45,807 nucleotides of DNA from Halorhodospira neutriphila (GTDB lineage Bacteria; Pseudomonadota; Gammaproteobacteria; Nitrococcales; Halorhodospiraceae), in assembly GCF_016584055.1 (NCBI RefSeq), contig NZ_NRSH01000003.1, positions 1 to 45,807 on the forward strand, read 5' to 3'. The position numbers and the translations under genes were made by a program. The notes under the pieces are model-generated. The model did no database searches. It worked only from the letters and a program-made list of their open reading frames with translations, and had not been told where the DNA came from. Positions 18,540 to 29,741 of this stretch are shown here, in pieces (position 1 is the stretch's first letter; each line of letters begins with the position of its first letter).

Positions 18540-19666
18540 GCGAGACCCTCGAGCTCGCCCAGGCGCTGATCCACCGCCCCTCGGTCACGCCGGCGGACGC
18601 CGGCTGCCAGCACCTCATCGCCGAGCGCCTCGAGGCCGTCGGCTTCACGGCGGAGTGGCTGCCCTTCGGCGAGGTCACCAACCTCTGGGCGCACCGCGGG
18701 CACGGCCGGCCGCTGCTGTGCTTCCTCGGCCACACCGACGTCGTCCCCACGGGGCCCGAGTCGGCCTGGGCCCACCCGCCCTTCCAGCCGGTGGTCGCCG
18801 ACGGCCAGCTCTACGGGCGCGGCGCCGCCGACATGAAGGGCAGCGTCGCCGCCTTCACCGTCGCCGCCGAGCGCTTCGCCGCCGACCACCCCGAGCACCG
18901 CGGCGCCATCGCCGTGCTGCTGACCAGCGACGAGGAGGGCCCGGCCCGGGACGGCACCCGGCGCGTCGTCGAGGCCCTCGGCGAGCGCGGCGAGGCCATC
19001 GACTACTGCCTCGTCGGCGAGCCGACCAGCCGCGAGCGCCTCGGCGACGCCCTGCGGGTCGGCCGCCGCGGCTCCCTCTCCGGGCGGCTGACCATCCACG
19101 GCGAGCAGGGCCACGTGGCCTACCCCCAGCGCGCCGTCAACCCCATCCACCGCTTCGCCCCGGCGCTGGCCGAGCTCGCCGAGACTGAGTGGGACGCCGG
19201 CGACGACTACTTCCCGCCGACGAGCCTGCAGTTCTCCAATATCCAGGCGGGCACGGGGGCGGATAACGTCATCCCCGGGGCGCTCGAGGCGGTCTTCAAC
19301 CTGCGCTACTCCCCGGCGGTGGACGCCGAGCAGCTGCAGGCGCGCATCGAGGCGATCCTCGACCGCCACGGCCTGGAGCGCACCCTCGAGTGGCGCCACT
19401 CGGGCGAGCCGTTCGGCACCTACGGCGGGGCCCTGGTCGAGGCCGTCGAGGCGGCGGTGGCCGCCCGCACGGGGGCGGCGCCCGCACGCTCCACGGCGGG
19501 GGGGACCTCCGACGGGCGCTTCGTCGCCCCCACCGGGGCGCAGGTCGTCGAGCTCGGGCCCCTGAACGCCACCATCCACAAGGCCAACGAGCACGTGGCC
19601 GTGGCGGACCTGGAGGCGCTCGAGGCGATCTACTACGACATCCTCCGCCGCCTGCTCCTGGCGTAG
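18536..19666 (+). CDS. dapE: Succinyl-diaminopimelate desuccinylase DapE
   Basis: DapE is a di-zinc M20 hydrolase that removes succinate from N-succinyl-LL-diaminopimelate. The 376-residue protein has the metal and catalytic motifs [22 protein letters not shown] and [15 protein letters not shown], and the lid/dimerisation domain with [21 protein letters not shown]. It begins with ATGA overlap on dapD and ends 15 nt from the converging dapB stop. With dapC, dapD and dapB it gives most of the succinylase pathway in one place. Secure. Confidence 0.97.
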   Translation: MSETLELAQALIHRPSVTPADAGCQHLIAERLEAVGFTAEWLPFGEVTNLWAHRGHGRPLLCFLGHTDVVPTGPESAWAHPPFQPVVADGQLYGRGAADMKGSVAAFTVAAERFAADHPEHRGAIAVLLTSDEEGPARDGTRRVVEALGERGEAIDYCLVGEPTSRERLGDALRVGRRGSLSGRLTIHGEQGHVAYPQRAVNPIHRFAPALAELAETEWDAGDDYFPPTSLQFSNIQAGTGADNVIPGALEAVFNLRYSPAVDAEQLQARIEAILDRHGLERTLEWRHSGEPFGTYGGALVEAVEAAVAARTGAAPARSTAGGTSDGRFVAPTGAQVVELGPLNATIHKANEHVAVADLEALEAIYYDILRRLLLA

Positions 19667-19684
19667 GGGGGCTTGGGCCCCCTA
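19664..19684. terminator. Shared hairpin over the dapE and dapB stop codons
   Basis: TAGGGGGGC-TTGG-GCCCCCTA forms a short inverted repeat whose two ends are the TAG stop of dapE (plus) and the TAG stop of dapB (minus). It lacks a U tract in both directions; its role as a bidirectional terminator for the convergent pair is inferred from position. Confidence 0.45.
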
Positions 19685-20500
19685 GCCGCCGAGGCCGAGG
19701 ACGTCGCGCATGTCGTAGAGGCCCGGCGGCTGGGCGGCGGCCCAGTGCGCGGCGCGCACCGCCCCGGCGGCGAAGGTCCCCCGGCTCGAGGCCTTGTGGG
19801 TGAGCTCGACCCGCTCGCCGTCGCCGGCGAAGAGCACGGTGTGCTCGCCGACGATATCGCCGGCGCGGATCGTCTCGAAGCCGATGGTCTCGCGGTCGCG
19901 CTCGCCGGTCCGGCCCTCGCGGCCGTAGACGGCGCACTCGGCCAAGTCCCGCCCGAGGGTATCGGCCACCGCCTCGCCGAGGCGCAGCGCCGTCCCCGAG
20001 GGGGCGTCGACCTTGTGCCGGTGGTGGGCCTCGATGACCTCCACGTCGCTGTGCGCCCCGATGGCCCGGGCCGCCTGCTCGACGAGGGCGGTCAGCAGGG
20101 TCACGCCCGTGGAGTAGTTGGCGGCGTGGACCACCGCCGTGCGCTCGGCGAGCCCGGCCACCGCGCTGCGCTGCGCCTCGCCGAGCCCGGTGGTGCCGAG
20201 CACCAGCGGCCGCCCGGCGGCGGCGCAGGCGGCGGCGACCGCCTCCGTGGCCTCGGGCAGGCTGAAGTCGATGACCACGTCGCCGGCCGCGGCGGCCGCG
20301 GCGGGGTCGTCGCCGACGGTGACGCCGAGCCGGCCGCGGCCGGCGAGCTCCCCGGCGTCCCGGCCGACGGCCTCGCCGCCGGCGCGGTCCACGGCCGCGG
20401 CCAGGTGCGCCGCCGCGTCGTGCTCGACGGCGTCGACGAGCATCCGGCCCATGCGCCCCGCGGCGCCGACAATCGCGATCGCCGTGCTCACGTCCGCCAC
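19682..20500 (-). CDS. dapB: 4-hydroxy-tetrahydrodipicolinate reductase DapB
   Basis: DapB reduces hydroxytetrahydrodipicolinate with NAD(P)H, upstream of DapD. The 272-residue protein shows the Rossmann motif [14 protein letters not shown], the GTTGL block and the catalytic [16 protein letters not shown]. The frame opens with a GTG at 20500 ([12 protein letters not shown]) that overlaps the dnaJ stop by 13 nt, so it is likely co-transcribed with dnaK-dnaJ, as in other proteobacteria. An in-frame GTG three codons later is an alternative start. Confidence 0.95.
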   Translation of the reverse strand: MADVSTAIAIVGAAGRMGRMLVDAVEHDAAAHLAAAVDRAGGEAVGRDAGELAGRGRLGVTVGDDPAAAAAAGDVVIDFSLPEATEAVAAACAAAGRPLVLGTTGLGEAQRSAVAGLAERTAVVHAANYSTGVTLLTALVEQAARAIGAHSDVEVIEAHHRHKVDAPSGTALRLGEAVADTLGRDLAECAVYGREGRTGERDRETIGFETIRAGDIVGEHTVLFAGDGERVELTHKASSRGTFAAGAVRAAHWAAAQPPGLYDMRDVLGLGG

Positions 20501-21648
20501 TCCTCGATGAACTGCTTGACCTTATCCAGCCAGGAGGAGGTCTGGGGGTGGTGCTTGCCGCCGGTGTCCTCGAGCGTGGCCTGGAACTCCTCGAGCAGCT
20601 CCTTCTGCCGCTTGGTCAGGTTCACCGGCGTCTCGACGTGGATCCGGCAGAGCAGGTCGCCCTGGCGGTTGCCGCGCACCGGCTTGACCCCCTTGCCGCG
20701 CAGCCGGAAGACCTGGTTCGGCTGCGTCCCCGGCGGGATGCGCAGGTTCACCCGGCCCTCGAGGGTCGGCACCTCCGCCTCGCCGCCGAGGGCGGCGGTG
20801 ACGACGTCCACCGGGACCTCGCAGTGCAGGTCGGCGCCGTCGCGCTCGAAGAACTCGTGCTCGCGCACGGCGACCTGGACGTAGAGGTCCCCCGGCGGCC
20901 CGCCGCGCTCGCCCGGCTCGCCCTCGCCGGCGAGGCGGATGCGGTCGCCGGTGTCGACGCCGGCGGGGATGCGCACGTTGAGGGTCTTGCGGTCCTCGAC
21001 CCGGCCGCGGCCGCGGCAGCGCGGGCAGGGATCGGTGACGATGGTCCCCTCGCCGCCGCAGCGCGGGCAGGTCTGCTGGATGGAGAAGAAGCCCTGCTGG
21101 ACGCGCACATCGCCGTGGCCCTTGCACGTCGGGCAGGTCTGGGGCTTGGCGCCGGCCTTCGAGCCGGAGCCGTGGCAGGCCTCGCACTCGACGTGGGTCG
21201 GGACCTGGATCTGCTTCTCGGTGCCGCGCACCGCCTCCTCGAGGCTGAGCTCGAGGGTGTAGCGCAGGTCCGCGCCGCGGAAGGCCCGGGAGCGGCCGCC
21301 GCCGCGCCCGCCGCCGCCGAAGATGTCGCCGAAGACGTCGGAGAAGATATCCGAGAAGTCCGGGCCGCCGGGGCCGCCGAAGCCGCCGGGCCCGCGGGCG
21401 CCGGCGCCGCCGGCCGCGGACTGGTCGACGCCGGCGTGGCCGAACTGGTCGTAGGCGGCGCGCTTCTGGGCATCCGAGAGGACCTCGTAGGCCTCCTTGA
21501 TCTCCTTGAAGCGCTCGGCGGCCTCGTCGTCCCCCGGGTTGCGGTCCGGGTGGTAGCGCTGGGCCATGCGCCGGTAGGCCTTCTTGATCTCGTCGTCCGA
21601 AGCGTTCTTGGAGACCCCTAACGCCTCGTAGTAGTCGCGTTTCGCCAT
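20488..21648 (-). CDS. dnaJ: Chaperone DnaJ (Hsp40)
   Basis: DnaJ delivers substrates to DnaK and stimulates its ATPase. The 386-residue protein from the ATG at 21648 has all class A domains: the J domain with [10 protein letters not shown], a long Gly/Phe-rich region (about residues 75-115), four zinc repeats ([32 protein letters not shown]; about 140-205), and the C-terminal substrate domains. The start at [12 protein letters not shown] is the conserved one; the frame remains open twelve codons further upstream. Secure. Confidence 0.97.
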   Translation of the reverse strand: MAKRDYYEALGVSKNASDDEIKKAYRRMAQRYHPDRNPGDDEAAERFKEIKEAYEVLSDAQKRAAYDQFGHAGVDQSAAGGAGARGPGGFGGPGGPDFSDIFSDVFGDIFGGGGRGGGRSRAFRGADLRYTLELSLEEAVRGTEKQIQVPTHVECEACHGSGSKAGAKPQTCPTCKGHGDVRVQQGFFSIQQTCPRCGGEGTIVTDPCPRCRGRGRVEDRKTLNVRIPAGVDTGDRIRLAGEGEPGERGGPPGDLYVQVAVREHEFFERDGADLHCEVPVDVVTAALGGEAEVPTLEGRVNLRIPPGTQPNQVFRLRGKGVKPVRGNRQGDLLCRIHVETPVNLTKRQKELLEEFQATLEDTGGKHHPQTSSWLDKVKQFIEEWRT

Positions 21649-21684
21649 AGGCTGCTCCGCGTGTCCGTGCCCGGGAACGAGCAA

Positions 21685-21712
21685 GGCGCAGGAGGGGATC
21701 CCGCCCTGCGCC
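21685..21712 (-). terminator. Hairpin between dnaK and dnaJ
   Basis: GGCGCAGG (21685-21692) pairs with CCTGCGCC (21705-21712) in the dnaK-dnaJ intergenic stretch. There is no T run on the minus strand after it, so it probably tunes dnaJ relative to dnaK or stabilises dnaK mRNA. Confidence 0.4.
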
Positions 21713-21762
21713 TCCGCTCGGCTTCGCTCGCCCGGCCCCTGCGGAGCCGGGCCCGTGACGGC

Positions 21763-23703
<1,941 letters not shown>

Positions 23704-23758
23704 AATTCGCTCCTGCTAACCGTTGTCTGTGCGGGCCTGTATCGCTCTGCCCCCCTAG

Positions 23759-23785
23759 GTGCGGGGCGCGGCCCGTTTTTTCAAG
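23759..23785 (-). promoter_or_regulatory. Heat-shock (sigma-32) promoter before dnaK
   Basis: On the minus strand CTTGAAA (23785-23779) is followed after 12 nt by CCCCGCAC (23766-23759). The RpoH consensus is CTTGAAA, 13-15 nt, CCCCATNT, so the -35 is exact and the -10 keeps CCCC. Location just upstream of dnaK supports the call. Confidence 0.65.
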
Positions 23786-23819
23786 CCCCCGGGGCGCTCG
23801 GCCGCCGGCGGGGAGGCGG

Positions 23820-24548
23820 CTAGGCCGTCTCGTCGACGGAGCCGCCGCCCGAGGCGGAGTCCTCCGGCTGCTTGGCGACCACCACCAGCGCCGGGCGCAG
23901 CAGCCGCTCGTCGAGCCGGTAGCCCTTCTGGACCACGTGGAGGACGGTGTTCGGCTCCTGATCCTGGCTCGGCTGGGTCGTCACCGCCTCGTGGTAGTCC
24001 GGGTTGAAGCGCTCGCCGGCGGGGTCGATCTCCTCGATGCTGAAGCGCTCGAAGACCTGGTTGAGCATCTTCAGCGTCAGCTGCGAGCCCTCGAGGAGCT
24101 TCTCGCGATCGGCCTCGGCGTCCTCGGCCGCCTGGACCCCCATCTCGAGGCTGTCCTTGACCTGCAGCAGGTCGTTGGCGACCTTCTCCAGCCCCTGGCG
24201 CTTGGCCTGCTCCACGTCCTTCTGGGCGCGGCGCTGGGCGTTCTCGAGCTCGGCGCGCAGACGCAGGACCTGGTCCCAGTTCGACTGGGCCTGGGACTGC
24301 GCCTCGGACAGGGCCGACTCGAGCTCGCCGATGCGCTGGCGCAGCGCCTCGGGATCCTCGGCGCCGGCCTCGGCCGAGTCCTGCCCGCCCTCGGCCGCCT
24401 CGGCGCCCGCCTCGGCCCCAGCGGCGGGGCCCTGCCCGGCGCCGGCGGCCGCCGCGCCGCCCTCGGCCTCCGGGGCCGCGTCGCCGCCGGGCTGCGTCTC
24501 CACGCCGGAGGACTCCTCGGCAGACCTCTGTCGTTGCTCTTCGCTCAT
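23820..24548 (-). CDS. grpE: Nucleotide exchange factor GrpE
   Basis: GrpE releases ADP from DnaK. The 242-residue product has a long acidic, Ala/Gly-rich unstructured N-terminus (about residues 1-65), the long dimeric coiled coil (RAELENAQRRAQKDVEQAKRQ; KVANDLLQVKDSLEMGV) and the C-terminal beta domain with FNPDYHEAVTTQPS and PNTVLHVVQKGYRLDERLLRPALVVV. It is longer than E. coli GrpE only because of the N-terminal tail. It lies between hrcA and dnaK. Secure. Confidence 0.96.
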   Translation of the reverse strand: MSEEQRQRSAEESSGVETQPGGDAAPEAEGGAAAAGAGQGPAAGAEAGAEAAEGGQDSAEAGAEDPEALRQRIGELESALSEAQSQAQSNWDQVLRLRAELENAQRRAQKDVEQAKRQGLEKVANDLLQVKDSLEMGVQAAEDAEADREKLLEGSQLTLKMLNQVFERFSIEEIDPAGERFNPDYHEAVTTQPSQDQEPNTVLHVVQKGYRLDERLLRPALVVVAKQPEDSASGGGSVDETA

Positions 24549-24643
24549 GATCTCACTCCGCTGACTTGAAGCCGGTACAACCGCCGGCCGCCACGGCGCC
24601 CGCCGCGACGGCTAGCCGCGCGTTCGCCTTGGGGTTTGGGGAT

Positions 24644-25705
24644 TCAGCGGGACGGATTCAAGGCCGACCCGAGAAGGCGGGCGGTCACATCGACGATGGG
24701 GATGATGCGATCGTAGGACATCCGCGTCGGCCCGATGACGCCGAGCACCCCCGCCGGCTCGCCCTCGACGGCGTAGCGGGTGGTCACCAGGGAGAGGCCG
24801 TCGAAGAGCTCGTAGCCGGCCTCCTGGCCGATGAAGATCTGCACCCCGTCGGCCGAGGCGCAGCGGTCGAGGAGGTGGAGGATATCCTGCTTGTCGGCGA
24901 AGGCGTCGAAGAGCTGGCGCAGCCGCTCGACATCCGAGAGCTCCTCGAACTCCATGAGCTTGGTCTGCCCGGCGACGACGTAGCCGTGCTCGTCGCGCTC
25001 CTCGGTCAGCGCCTTCTCGCCGACCTCGACGGCGCTGCGCATGAGCTCGTCGAGGCGCTCGCGCTCGGCGCGCATGGCGCGCAGCAGCTGCTCGCGGACG
25101 GCGGAGAGCTCCTGGCCGGCGAACTCGGCATTGAGGTAGTTGGCGATGCGCTGCAGCTCCGACTCGCCGAACTCGCGGCGGGTGTGGATGACCCGGTTCT
25201 GCACCTCGCGCTCGTTGATCACCAGGATGACGAGCACCCGCTGCTCCGGCAGCGGCAGGAACTCGATATGGCGCAGCACCGCCGACTCCCGCCGCGGCAG
25301 CGTGACCACGCCGGTGAGCTGCGTCAGCCGCGACAGCAGCGCCGAGGCCGAGTCCACGAGCCCCTCGGCCCCCTCCTCGCCGTCGGGGGCCAGCCCCTGG
25401 CGCAGGCGCTCGACGGTGGCGCGGTCCATGGGCTGGGTCTCGAGCAGGCAGTCGACGTAGAGGCGCAGGCCGCGCTCGGTGGGGACCCGGCCGGCGGAGG
25501 TGTGCGGGGCGGTCAGGTAGCCGAGCTCCTCGAGATCGGCCATGACGTTGCGCACGGTGGCCGGGCTCAGCGGCAGCTGCGCCTCGCGGGCGAGGCTGCG
25601 CGAGCCCACCGGCCGGCCGCTCTCGATGTAGCGGCGCACCAGGGTGCGCAGCAGAGTCCGCGCGCGTTGGCTCAGCTCAAGCTCGTGCGGCGGGCTCTTG
25701 GGCAT
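24644..25705 (-). CDS. hrcA: Heat-inducible transcription repressor HrcA
   Basis: HrcA represses chaperone operons by binding CIRCE operators and is activated by GroEL. The 353-residue protein has the N-terminal winged helix (RYIESGRPVGSRSLAR, LSPATVRNVMADLEELGYL, HTSAGRVPTERGLRLYVD) and the GAF-like domain with ending block SLVTTRYAVEGEPAGVLGVIGPTRMSYDRII. I see no CIRCE (TTAGCACTC/GAGTGCTAA) within this cluster, so its targets, perhaps groESL, are probably elsewhere, and dnaK appears to use sigma-32. Secure identification. Confidence 0.96.
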   Translation of the reverse strand: MPKSPPHELELSQRARTLLRTLVRRYIESGRPVGSRSLAREAQLPLSPATVRNVMADLEELGYLTAPHTSAGRVPTERGLRLYVDCLLETQPMDRATVERLRQGLAPDGEEGAEGLVDSASALLSRLTQLTGVVTLPRRESAVLRHIEFLPLPEQRVLVILVINEREVQNRVIHTRREFGESELQRIANYLNAEFAGQELSAVREQLLRAMRAERERLDELMRSAVEVGEKALTEERDEHGYVVAGQTKLMEFEELSDVERLRQLFDAFADKQDILHLLDRCASADGVQIFIGQEAGYELFDGLSLVTTRYAVEGEPAGVLGVIGPTRMSYDRIIPIVDVTARLLGSALNPSR

Positions 25706-25813
25706 CGGGCTACACCGGAGTGGCGCTGTGGGGAGAGGCTCGGTTGCCGCGTGGCGGCAGCTAGGAGCTTATCAGCGGCCCCGGACGGGGTCAATTCGCC
25801 GGATCCCCTGCAA

Positions 25814-25842
25814 TTGGCGGGGTGCCGGCGACGTGGTACCGT
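25814..25842 (+). promoter_or_regulatory. Promoter of nadK placing +1 at the ATG
   Basis: TTGGCG (25814-25819), 17 nt, then TACCGT (25837-25842), with TG two bases before the -10. The last -10 base is 7 nt before the ATG at 25849, so transcription would start on the start codon. The -10 is weak (TACCGT), so the call rests on spacing. Confidence 0.4.
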
Positions 25843-25848
25843 TCCGCC

Positions 25849-26766
25849 ATGACTCCTGACCCAGGCCCCTTCACGACCGTCGGGATTACCGGCAAGCCCG
25901 GCGACCCGGCGGTCCGGGAGACCGTCGAGGCCCTGCTGCCCATGCTCGCGCGCCAGGGGCACACGGTGCTCCTCGACGCCGACTCCGTCGACGCCACGGG
26001 CCTGGCGGGGGCCGCCGCCGAGCGGCGCGAGGCCCTTATCGGCGCCTGCGACTTGCTCGTGGCCATCGGGGGCGACGGGACCCTGATCCACGCCGCCCGG
26101 GCCCTCGTCGGCCGCACCGACGTGGCGCTGATGGGCATCAACCGCGGCCGGCTCGGCTTTCTCGTCGACGTCGCCCCGGACCGGCTCGACGAGGTCGAGC
26201 GGGTGCTCGCCGGCGAGCACGTCATCGACGAGCGCTTCATCCTCACCGCCGAGGTCCGCGCCAACGCCGACGACGCCCTGCTCGCCGAGGGCGTGGCCAT
26301 CAACGAGGTGGTCGTCCACCGGTGGAACACGGCGCGCATGATCGAGTTGTCGACGCGGGTCGACGGCGAGACGCTCAGCCAGCACCGCTGCGACGGCTTC
26401 ATCGTCGCCACGCCCACCGGCTCGACCGCCTACGCCATGGCCGGCGGCGGTCCCATCGCCCACCCCAACCTGCACGCCATGGTGCTGGTCTCGGTCTGCC
26501 CCCACACCCTGAGCCACCGGCCGCTGGTCGTCGACAGCGCCAGCCGCATCGAGGTAGCCCTCCACGAGGGCTACGTGGAGCACGCCCGGGTCAGCTGCGA
26601 CAGCCAGCAGGACCTGGCCCTCGCCGCCGACAGCCGCCTGGTCGTCAAGGCCCACCCGGCCCCGCTGCGGCTCGTCCACCCGCCGGGCTACAACTACTTC
26701 AACCTCCTGCGGACCAAGCTCGGCTGGGGAGGCCGAGGGAGCCACCCCGTCCCCGACGGCGCATAG
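25849..26766 (+). CDS. nadK: NAD kinase
   Basis: NadK phosphorylates NAD to NADP in the cytosol. The 305-residue product from the ATG at 25849 shows the GGDG catalytic loop (LLVAIGGDGTLIHAAR), MGINRGRLGFLVDV, the conserved NE pair (INEVVVHRW) and GSTAYAMAGGGPIAHP. An ATG nine codons upstream (25822) is in frame but lies inside the putative promoter, so I did not use it. recN follows 11 nt downstream, a common pairing. Secure. Confidence 0.96.
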   Translation: MTPDPGPFTTVGITGKPGDPAVRETVEALLPMLARQGHTVLLDADSVDATGLAGAAAERREALIGACDLLVAIGGDGTLIHAARALVGRTDVALMGINRGRLGFLVDVAPDRLDEVERVLAGEHVIDERFILTAEVRANADDALLAEGVAINEVVVHRWNTARMIELSTRVDGETLSQHRCDGFIVATPTGSTAYAMAGGGPIAHPNLHAMVLVSVCPHTLSHRPLVVDSASRIEVALHEGYVEHARVSCDSQQDLALAADSRLVVKAHPAPLRLVHPPGYNYFNLLRTKLGWGGRGSHPVPDGA

Positions 26767-26777
26767 GGAGGCGCGCT

Positions 26778-28460
26778 GTGCTCAAGGCGATCCACATCCG
26801 CGACTTCGCCATCGTCGCCGAGCTCGACCTGGAGCTCGGCGAGGGGATGAATGCGCTCACCGGCGAGACCGGCGCCGGCAAGTCGATCCTCCTCGACGCC
26901 CTCGGGCTGTGCCTCGGCGACCGCGCCACGGCCGACACCGTCCGCCCCGGCGCCGAGCGGGCCGAGATCAGCGCGGTCTTCGAGCTCGCCCCCGGCTCGG
27001 CGGCGGCGCAGTGGCTTGCCGAGCGCGAGATGGCGGCCGAGGAGGAGGTCGCCATCCGCCGCGTCGTCCAGGCCCAGGGCCGCTCCCGCGGCTACATCAA
27101 CGGCGTGCCGGTGGCGCTGCGGATGCTGCGGGAGCTCGGCGAGCTGCTCGTCGATATCCACGGCCAGCACGCCCACCAGTCGCTGCTGCGCCCCGCCGCG
27201 CAGCGGGCGCTGCTCGACGCCTACGCCGGCGCGGAGGGCGAGCGCGGGGCGGTGCGCGAGGCCTACCAGCGCCTGACCGCCATCGACCGCGAGATCGGCG
27301 AGCTCGAGGGCGCCGGCCAGGGCTACGAGGAGCGGCTCGAGCTGCTGCGCCACCAGGTCGAGGAGCTCGAGGCCGCCGAGCCGAGCAGCGAGGGGATCGC
27401 CGCGCTGGAGGCCGAGCACCAGCGCCTCGCCCACGCCGACGAGCTCATCCGCACGGCCCACAGCCAGCTCCAGGCCCTCTCCGACGACGAGGGCGCCGCC
27501 CAGGCGGCGCTCGGCCGCGCCATCCGCGAGCTCGGCGAGCGCCGCCACCTCGACGCGGCGCTCGGCGAGGCCGTCGACCTCCTCGAGACCGCCCTCGCCC
27601 ACCTCGAGGAGGGCTGCCAGACCCTGCGCGGGTTCGCCGACGGGCTCGAGAGCGATCCGCAGCGGCTCGCCGAGCTCGAGCAGCGTATCGCCAACCTGCG
27701 CGACCTCGCCCGCAAGCACCACGTGGCGGTGGAGGCCCTCCCGCAGACCCTCGAGCAGCTGCGCGCCGAGCGCCACCGCCTCGAGAACGCCGGCGAGCGC
27801 CTCGAGCAGCTGCGCGCCGAGCGCGGCGAGGCCCTCGCCGCGTACCAGCGGGCCGCCGCGGCGCTCTCCAGCGTCCGCGCCGCGGCCGGCGAGCGCCTCG
27901 CCGCGGCGGTCGGCGAGCTGCTCGGCGAACTCGGCATGGCCGGCGCCGAGCTCATCCCCGCCGTCGAGCACGACCCCGACGCCCAGCCGGGCCCCGAGGG
28001 GCTCGACCGCGTCGAGCTGCGCGTGCGCACCAATCCCGGCCAGCCCGCGGGGCCGCTCTCCAAGGTCGCCTCCGGCGGCGAGCTCTCCCGGCTGGGGCTG
28101 GCGATCCAGGTCGCCACGGTGGCCCAGTCCCAGGGCGTGGCGACGCTGGTCTTCGACGAGGCCGACGCCGGCATCGGCGGGGCCGTCGCCGAGGTGGTCG
28201 GCCGGCTGCTGAGCACCCTCGGGCAGCGCTACCAGGTCCTGTGCGTCACCCACCTGCCCCAGGTGGCGGCCCAGGCGGCCCACCACTTCCAGGTCCACAA
28301 GGCGCAGGGCGAGGCGCAGACCCACGCCCGCGTGGCCCCGCTGGCCGAGCCGGAGCGCATCGAGGAGATCGCCCGCATGCTCGGCGGCCTGGAGATCACC
28401 GATCACGAGCGGGGCGCGGCCCGCGAGCTGCTCGAGCGCGGCCGCGGGAGCCGCGCCTAG
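26778..28460 (+). CDS. recN: DNA repair ATPase RecN
   Basis: RecN is an SMC-like ATPase that acts in double-strand break repair with RecA. The 560-residue product starts at GTG with GGGAGG six bases upstream. It shows Walker A GETGAGKSILLDALGLCLG near residue 30, long coiled coils (about 150-350), the signature SGGELSRLGLAIQV and Walker B ATLVFDEADAGIGGAV near the C-terminus, plus CVTHLPQVAA. It ends 28 nt from the converging fur stop. Secure. Confidence 0.96.
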   Translation: MLKAIHIRDFAIVAELDLELGEGMNALTGETGAGKSILLDALGLCLGDRATADTVRPGAERAEISAVFELAPGSAAAQWLAEREMAAEEEVAIRRVVQAQGRSRGYINGVPVALRMLRELGELLVDIHGQHAHQSLLRPAAQRALLDAYAGAEGERGAVREAYQRLTAIDREIGELEGAGQGYEERLELLRHQVEELEAAEPSSEGIAALEAEHQRLAHADELIRTAHSQLQALSDDEGAAQAALGRAIRELGERRHLDAALGEAVDLLETALAHLEEGCQTLRGFADGLESDPQRLAELEQRIANLRDLARKHHVAVEALPQTLEQLRAERHRLENAGERLEQLRAERGEALAAYQRAAAALSSVRAAAGERLAAAVGELLGELGMAGAELIPAVEHDPDAQPGPEGLDRVELRVRTNPGQPAGPLSKVASGGELSRLGLAIQVATVAQSQGVATLVFDEADAGIGGAVAEVVGRLLSTLGQRYQVLCVTHLPQVAAQAAHHFQVHKAQGEAQTHARVAPLAEPERIEEIARMLGGLEITDHERGAARELLERGRGSRA

Positions 28461-28488
28461 GGCCGGGGCGCGCCGGAGCGGGGAAGCC

Positions 28489-28956
28489 TTACTGGGAGGA
28501 GACGCTCTCCTCGGGGGCGCTCGCCGCCTCCGCCGCCGCTTCCTCGGCGGCGCGGCAGTCGGGGCAGAGCCCGTAGAGGACCAGCGAGTGGCCGGTCATC
28601 CGGAACTCGCGGGCGCGGGCCGTCTCCTGCTGGCGCTTTTCGATGGTCTCGTCGACGAACTCCTCCACCCGGCCGCAGCGGATGCAGACGATGTGGTCGT
28701 GGTGCTTGGTGTCGTTGAGCTCGAAGACCGAGTGGCTGCCCTGGAAGTTGTGCCGCTCGACGATCTCGGCGGTCTCGAACTGCGTCAGCACCCGGTAGAC
28801 CGTCGCCAGGCCGATATCCTCGCCGGCGTCGAGCAGGGCCCGGTAGACCTCCTCGGCCGAGACGTGGCGCTGCGGGCTCTGCTGGAGCACCTCGAGGATC
28901 TTCATTCGCGGCAGCGTGACCTTCAGCCCGGCCTTGCGCAATCCACTCGAATCCAC
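28489..28956 (-). CDS. fur: Ferric uptake regulator Fur
   Basis: Fur is the Fe(II)-dependent repressor of iron uptake. The 155-residue product starts at GTG behind a GGGGGAG site. It has the winged helix (LRKAGLKVTLPRMKILEVL, SAEEVYRALLDAGEDIGLATVYRVLTQF) and the dimerisation domain with the regulatory metal ligands KHHDHIVCIRCGRVEEF and the second cysteine pair in LYGLCPDC. The C-terminal tail (about 20 residues, Ala/Glu-rich) is longer than in E. coli. The divergent Fur-BamE pair is a widespread gammaproteobacterial arrangement. Secure. Confidence 0.96.
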   Translation of the reverse strand: MDSSGLRKAGLKVTLPRMKILEVLQQSPQRHVSAEEVYRALLDAGEDIGLATVYRVLTQFETAEIVERHNFQGSHSVFELNDTKHHDHIVCIRCGRVEEFVDETIEKRQQETARAREFRMTGHSLVLYGLCPDCRAAEEAAAEAASAPEESVSSQ

Positions 28957-28998
28957 GGCTCCCCCTCACAGGCACTGTCGATATCCACCTCTATAGGC

Positions 28999-29004
28999 TA
29001 CCAT
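28999..29004 (+). promoter_or_regulatory. -10 box of bamE
   Basis: TACCAT sits in GGCTACCATGCGAGCCATG. The predicted +1 (29011) is one base before the second in-frame ATG (29012). The surroundings closely resemble those of the smpB promoter (GGCTACAATGCGCCGCGTG). No clear -35 was found. Confidence 0.4.
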
Positions 29005-29011
29005 GCGAGCC

Positions 29012-29362
29012 ATGCCTGTAACAGAAAGATACAATTTATTCTTATTAAAGATTGTCGCCGCAGGGGCGGCCGCTGCCCTGCTCTGCGGCTGCGGGGGCGG
29101 GTTCCCCTTCGCCCGGCCGCTCGAGATCGAGCAGGGCCAGCGCCTCGAAGAGGAGGCCATCGCGCAGCTTGAGGAGGGGATGAGCCGCGCCGAGGTCGCC
29201 CGGCTGCTCGGCGAGCCGCTGCTCGAGCACCCCTTCCGCGAGGACCGCTGGGACTACCTCTACCGCTACCAGGGGGCCGAGCCGGCGAAGCAGCGGCGCC
29301 TGACGCTGCGCTTCGAGGACGGCGAGCTCGTCGGGATCACGAACCGCTGGAACGGGGAGTAG
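29012..29362 (+). CDS. bamE: Outer membrane assembly lipoprotein BamE
   Basis: BamE (SmpA/OmlA) is the small lipoprotein subunit of the BAM complex that stabilises BamA-BamD contact. The product (116 residues from the ATG at 29012; 119 from 29003) has a signal sequence with lipobox LCGC, so the second cysteine is the likely lipidated residue. The fold motifs follow: [23 protein letters not shown] and [31 protein letters not shown]. The later ATG is preferred because the earlier one overlaps the putative -10 box. Its 3' end overlaps the converging rnfH by 26 nt. Family assignment is secure. Confidence 0.93.
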   Translation: MPVTERYNLFLLKIVAAGAAAALLCGCGGGFPFARPLEIEQGQRLEEEAIAQLEEGMSRAEVARLLGEPLLEHPFREDRWDYLYRYQGAEPAKQRRLTLRFEDGELVGITNRWNGE

Positions 29363-29741
29363 CCCGGCCCTTCCCCTCGGCGCCGCAGCCCCCCTGGCCC
29401 CGGCCGCACCCTCGGCCCTGGCCGCGGCCCTTGCCTCTCCCCTGCCCTGCGGCGCGGTTGCGCCGCGCCTGCTTGGGATCGACCTTCAGGGGGCGGTAGA
29501 TCTCCACGCGGTCGCCATCGCCGAGGGCCGTGTCGAGCCCGACCACCTGCCCGAACACCCCCACCGACTGCTGCGCCAGATCGATCTCGGGGTGGCGCTC
29601 GCGCACGCCCGAGGCCTCGATGGCCTCGCCGGCGGTGCTCCCCGCCGGCAGGCTCACGGCGAGCAGCGTCTGGCGCTCCGGCAGGGCGTAGGCCACCTCG
29701 ACCCGGATGGTGCCCTCCTCCGGCCGCGCCTCAGAGGACAT
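29337..29741 (-). CDS. rnfH: RnfH-family ubiquitin-like protein with RG-rich tail
   Basis: The N-terminal part ([35 protein letters not shown] ... [39 protein letters not shown]) is the RnfH/UPF0125 beta-grasp fold, commonly paired with ratA and with rnf operons; its biochemical role is not established. Unusually, after the normal end (KQARRNRAA) there is a tail of about 35 residues dominated by Gly and Arg/Lys, with repeated GRG and a few cysteines. I prefer the ATG at 29741, with GGTGAG upstream; a GTG at 29750 would overlap ratA more. It overlaps ratA by about 11 nt and bamE tail-to-tail. Confidence 0.88.
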   Translation of the reverse strand: MSSEARPEEGTIRVEVAYALPERQTLLAVSLPAGSTAGEAIEASGVRERHPEIDLAQQSVGVFGQVVGLDTALGDGDRVEIYRPLKVDPKQARRNRAAGQGRGKGRGQGRGCGRGQGGCGAEGKGRATPRSSGS

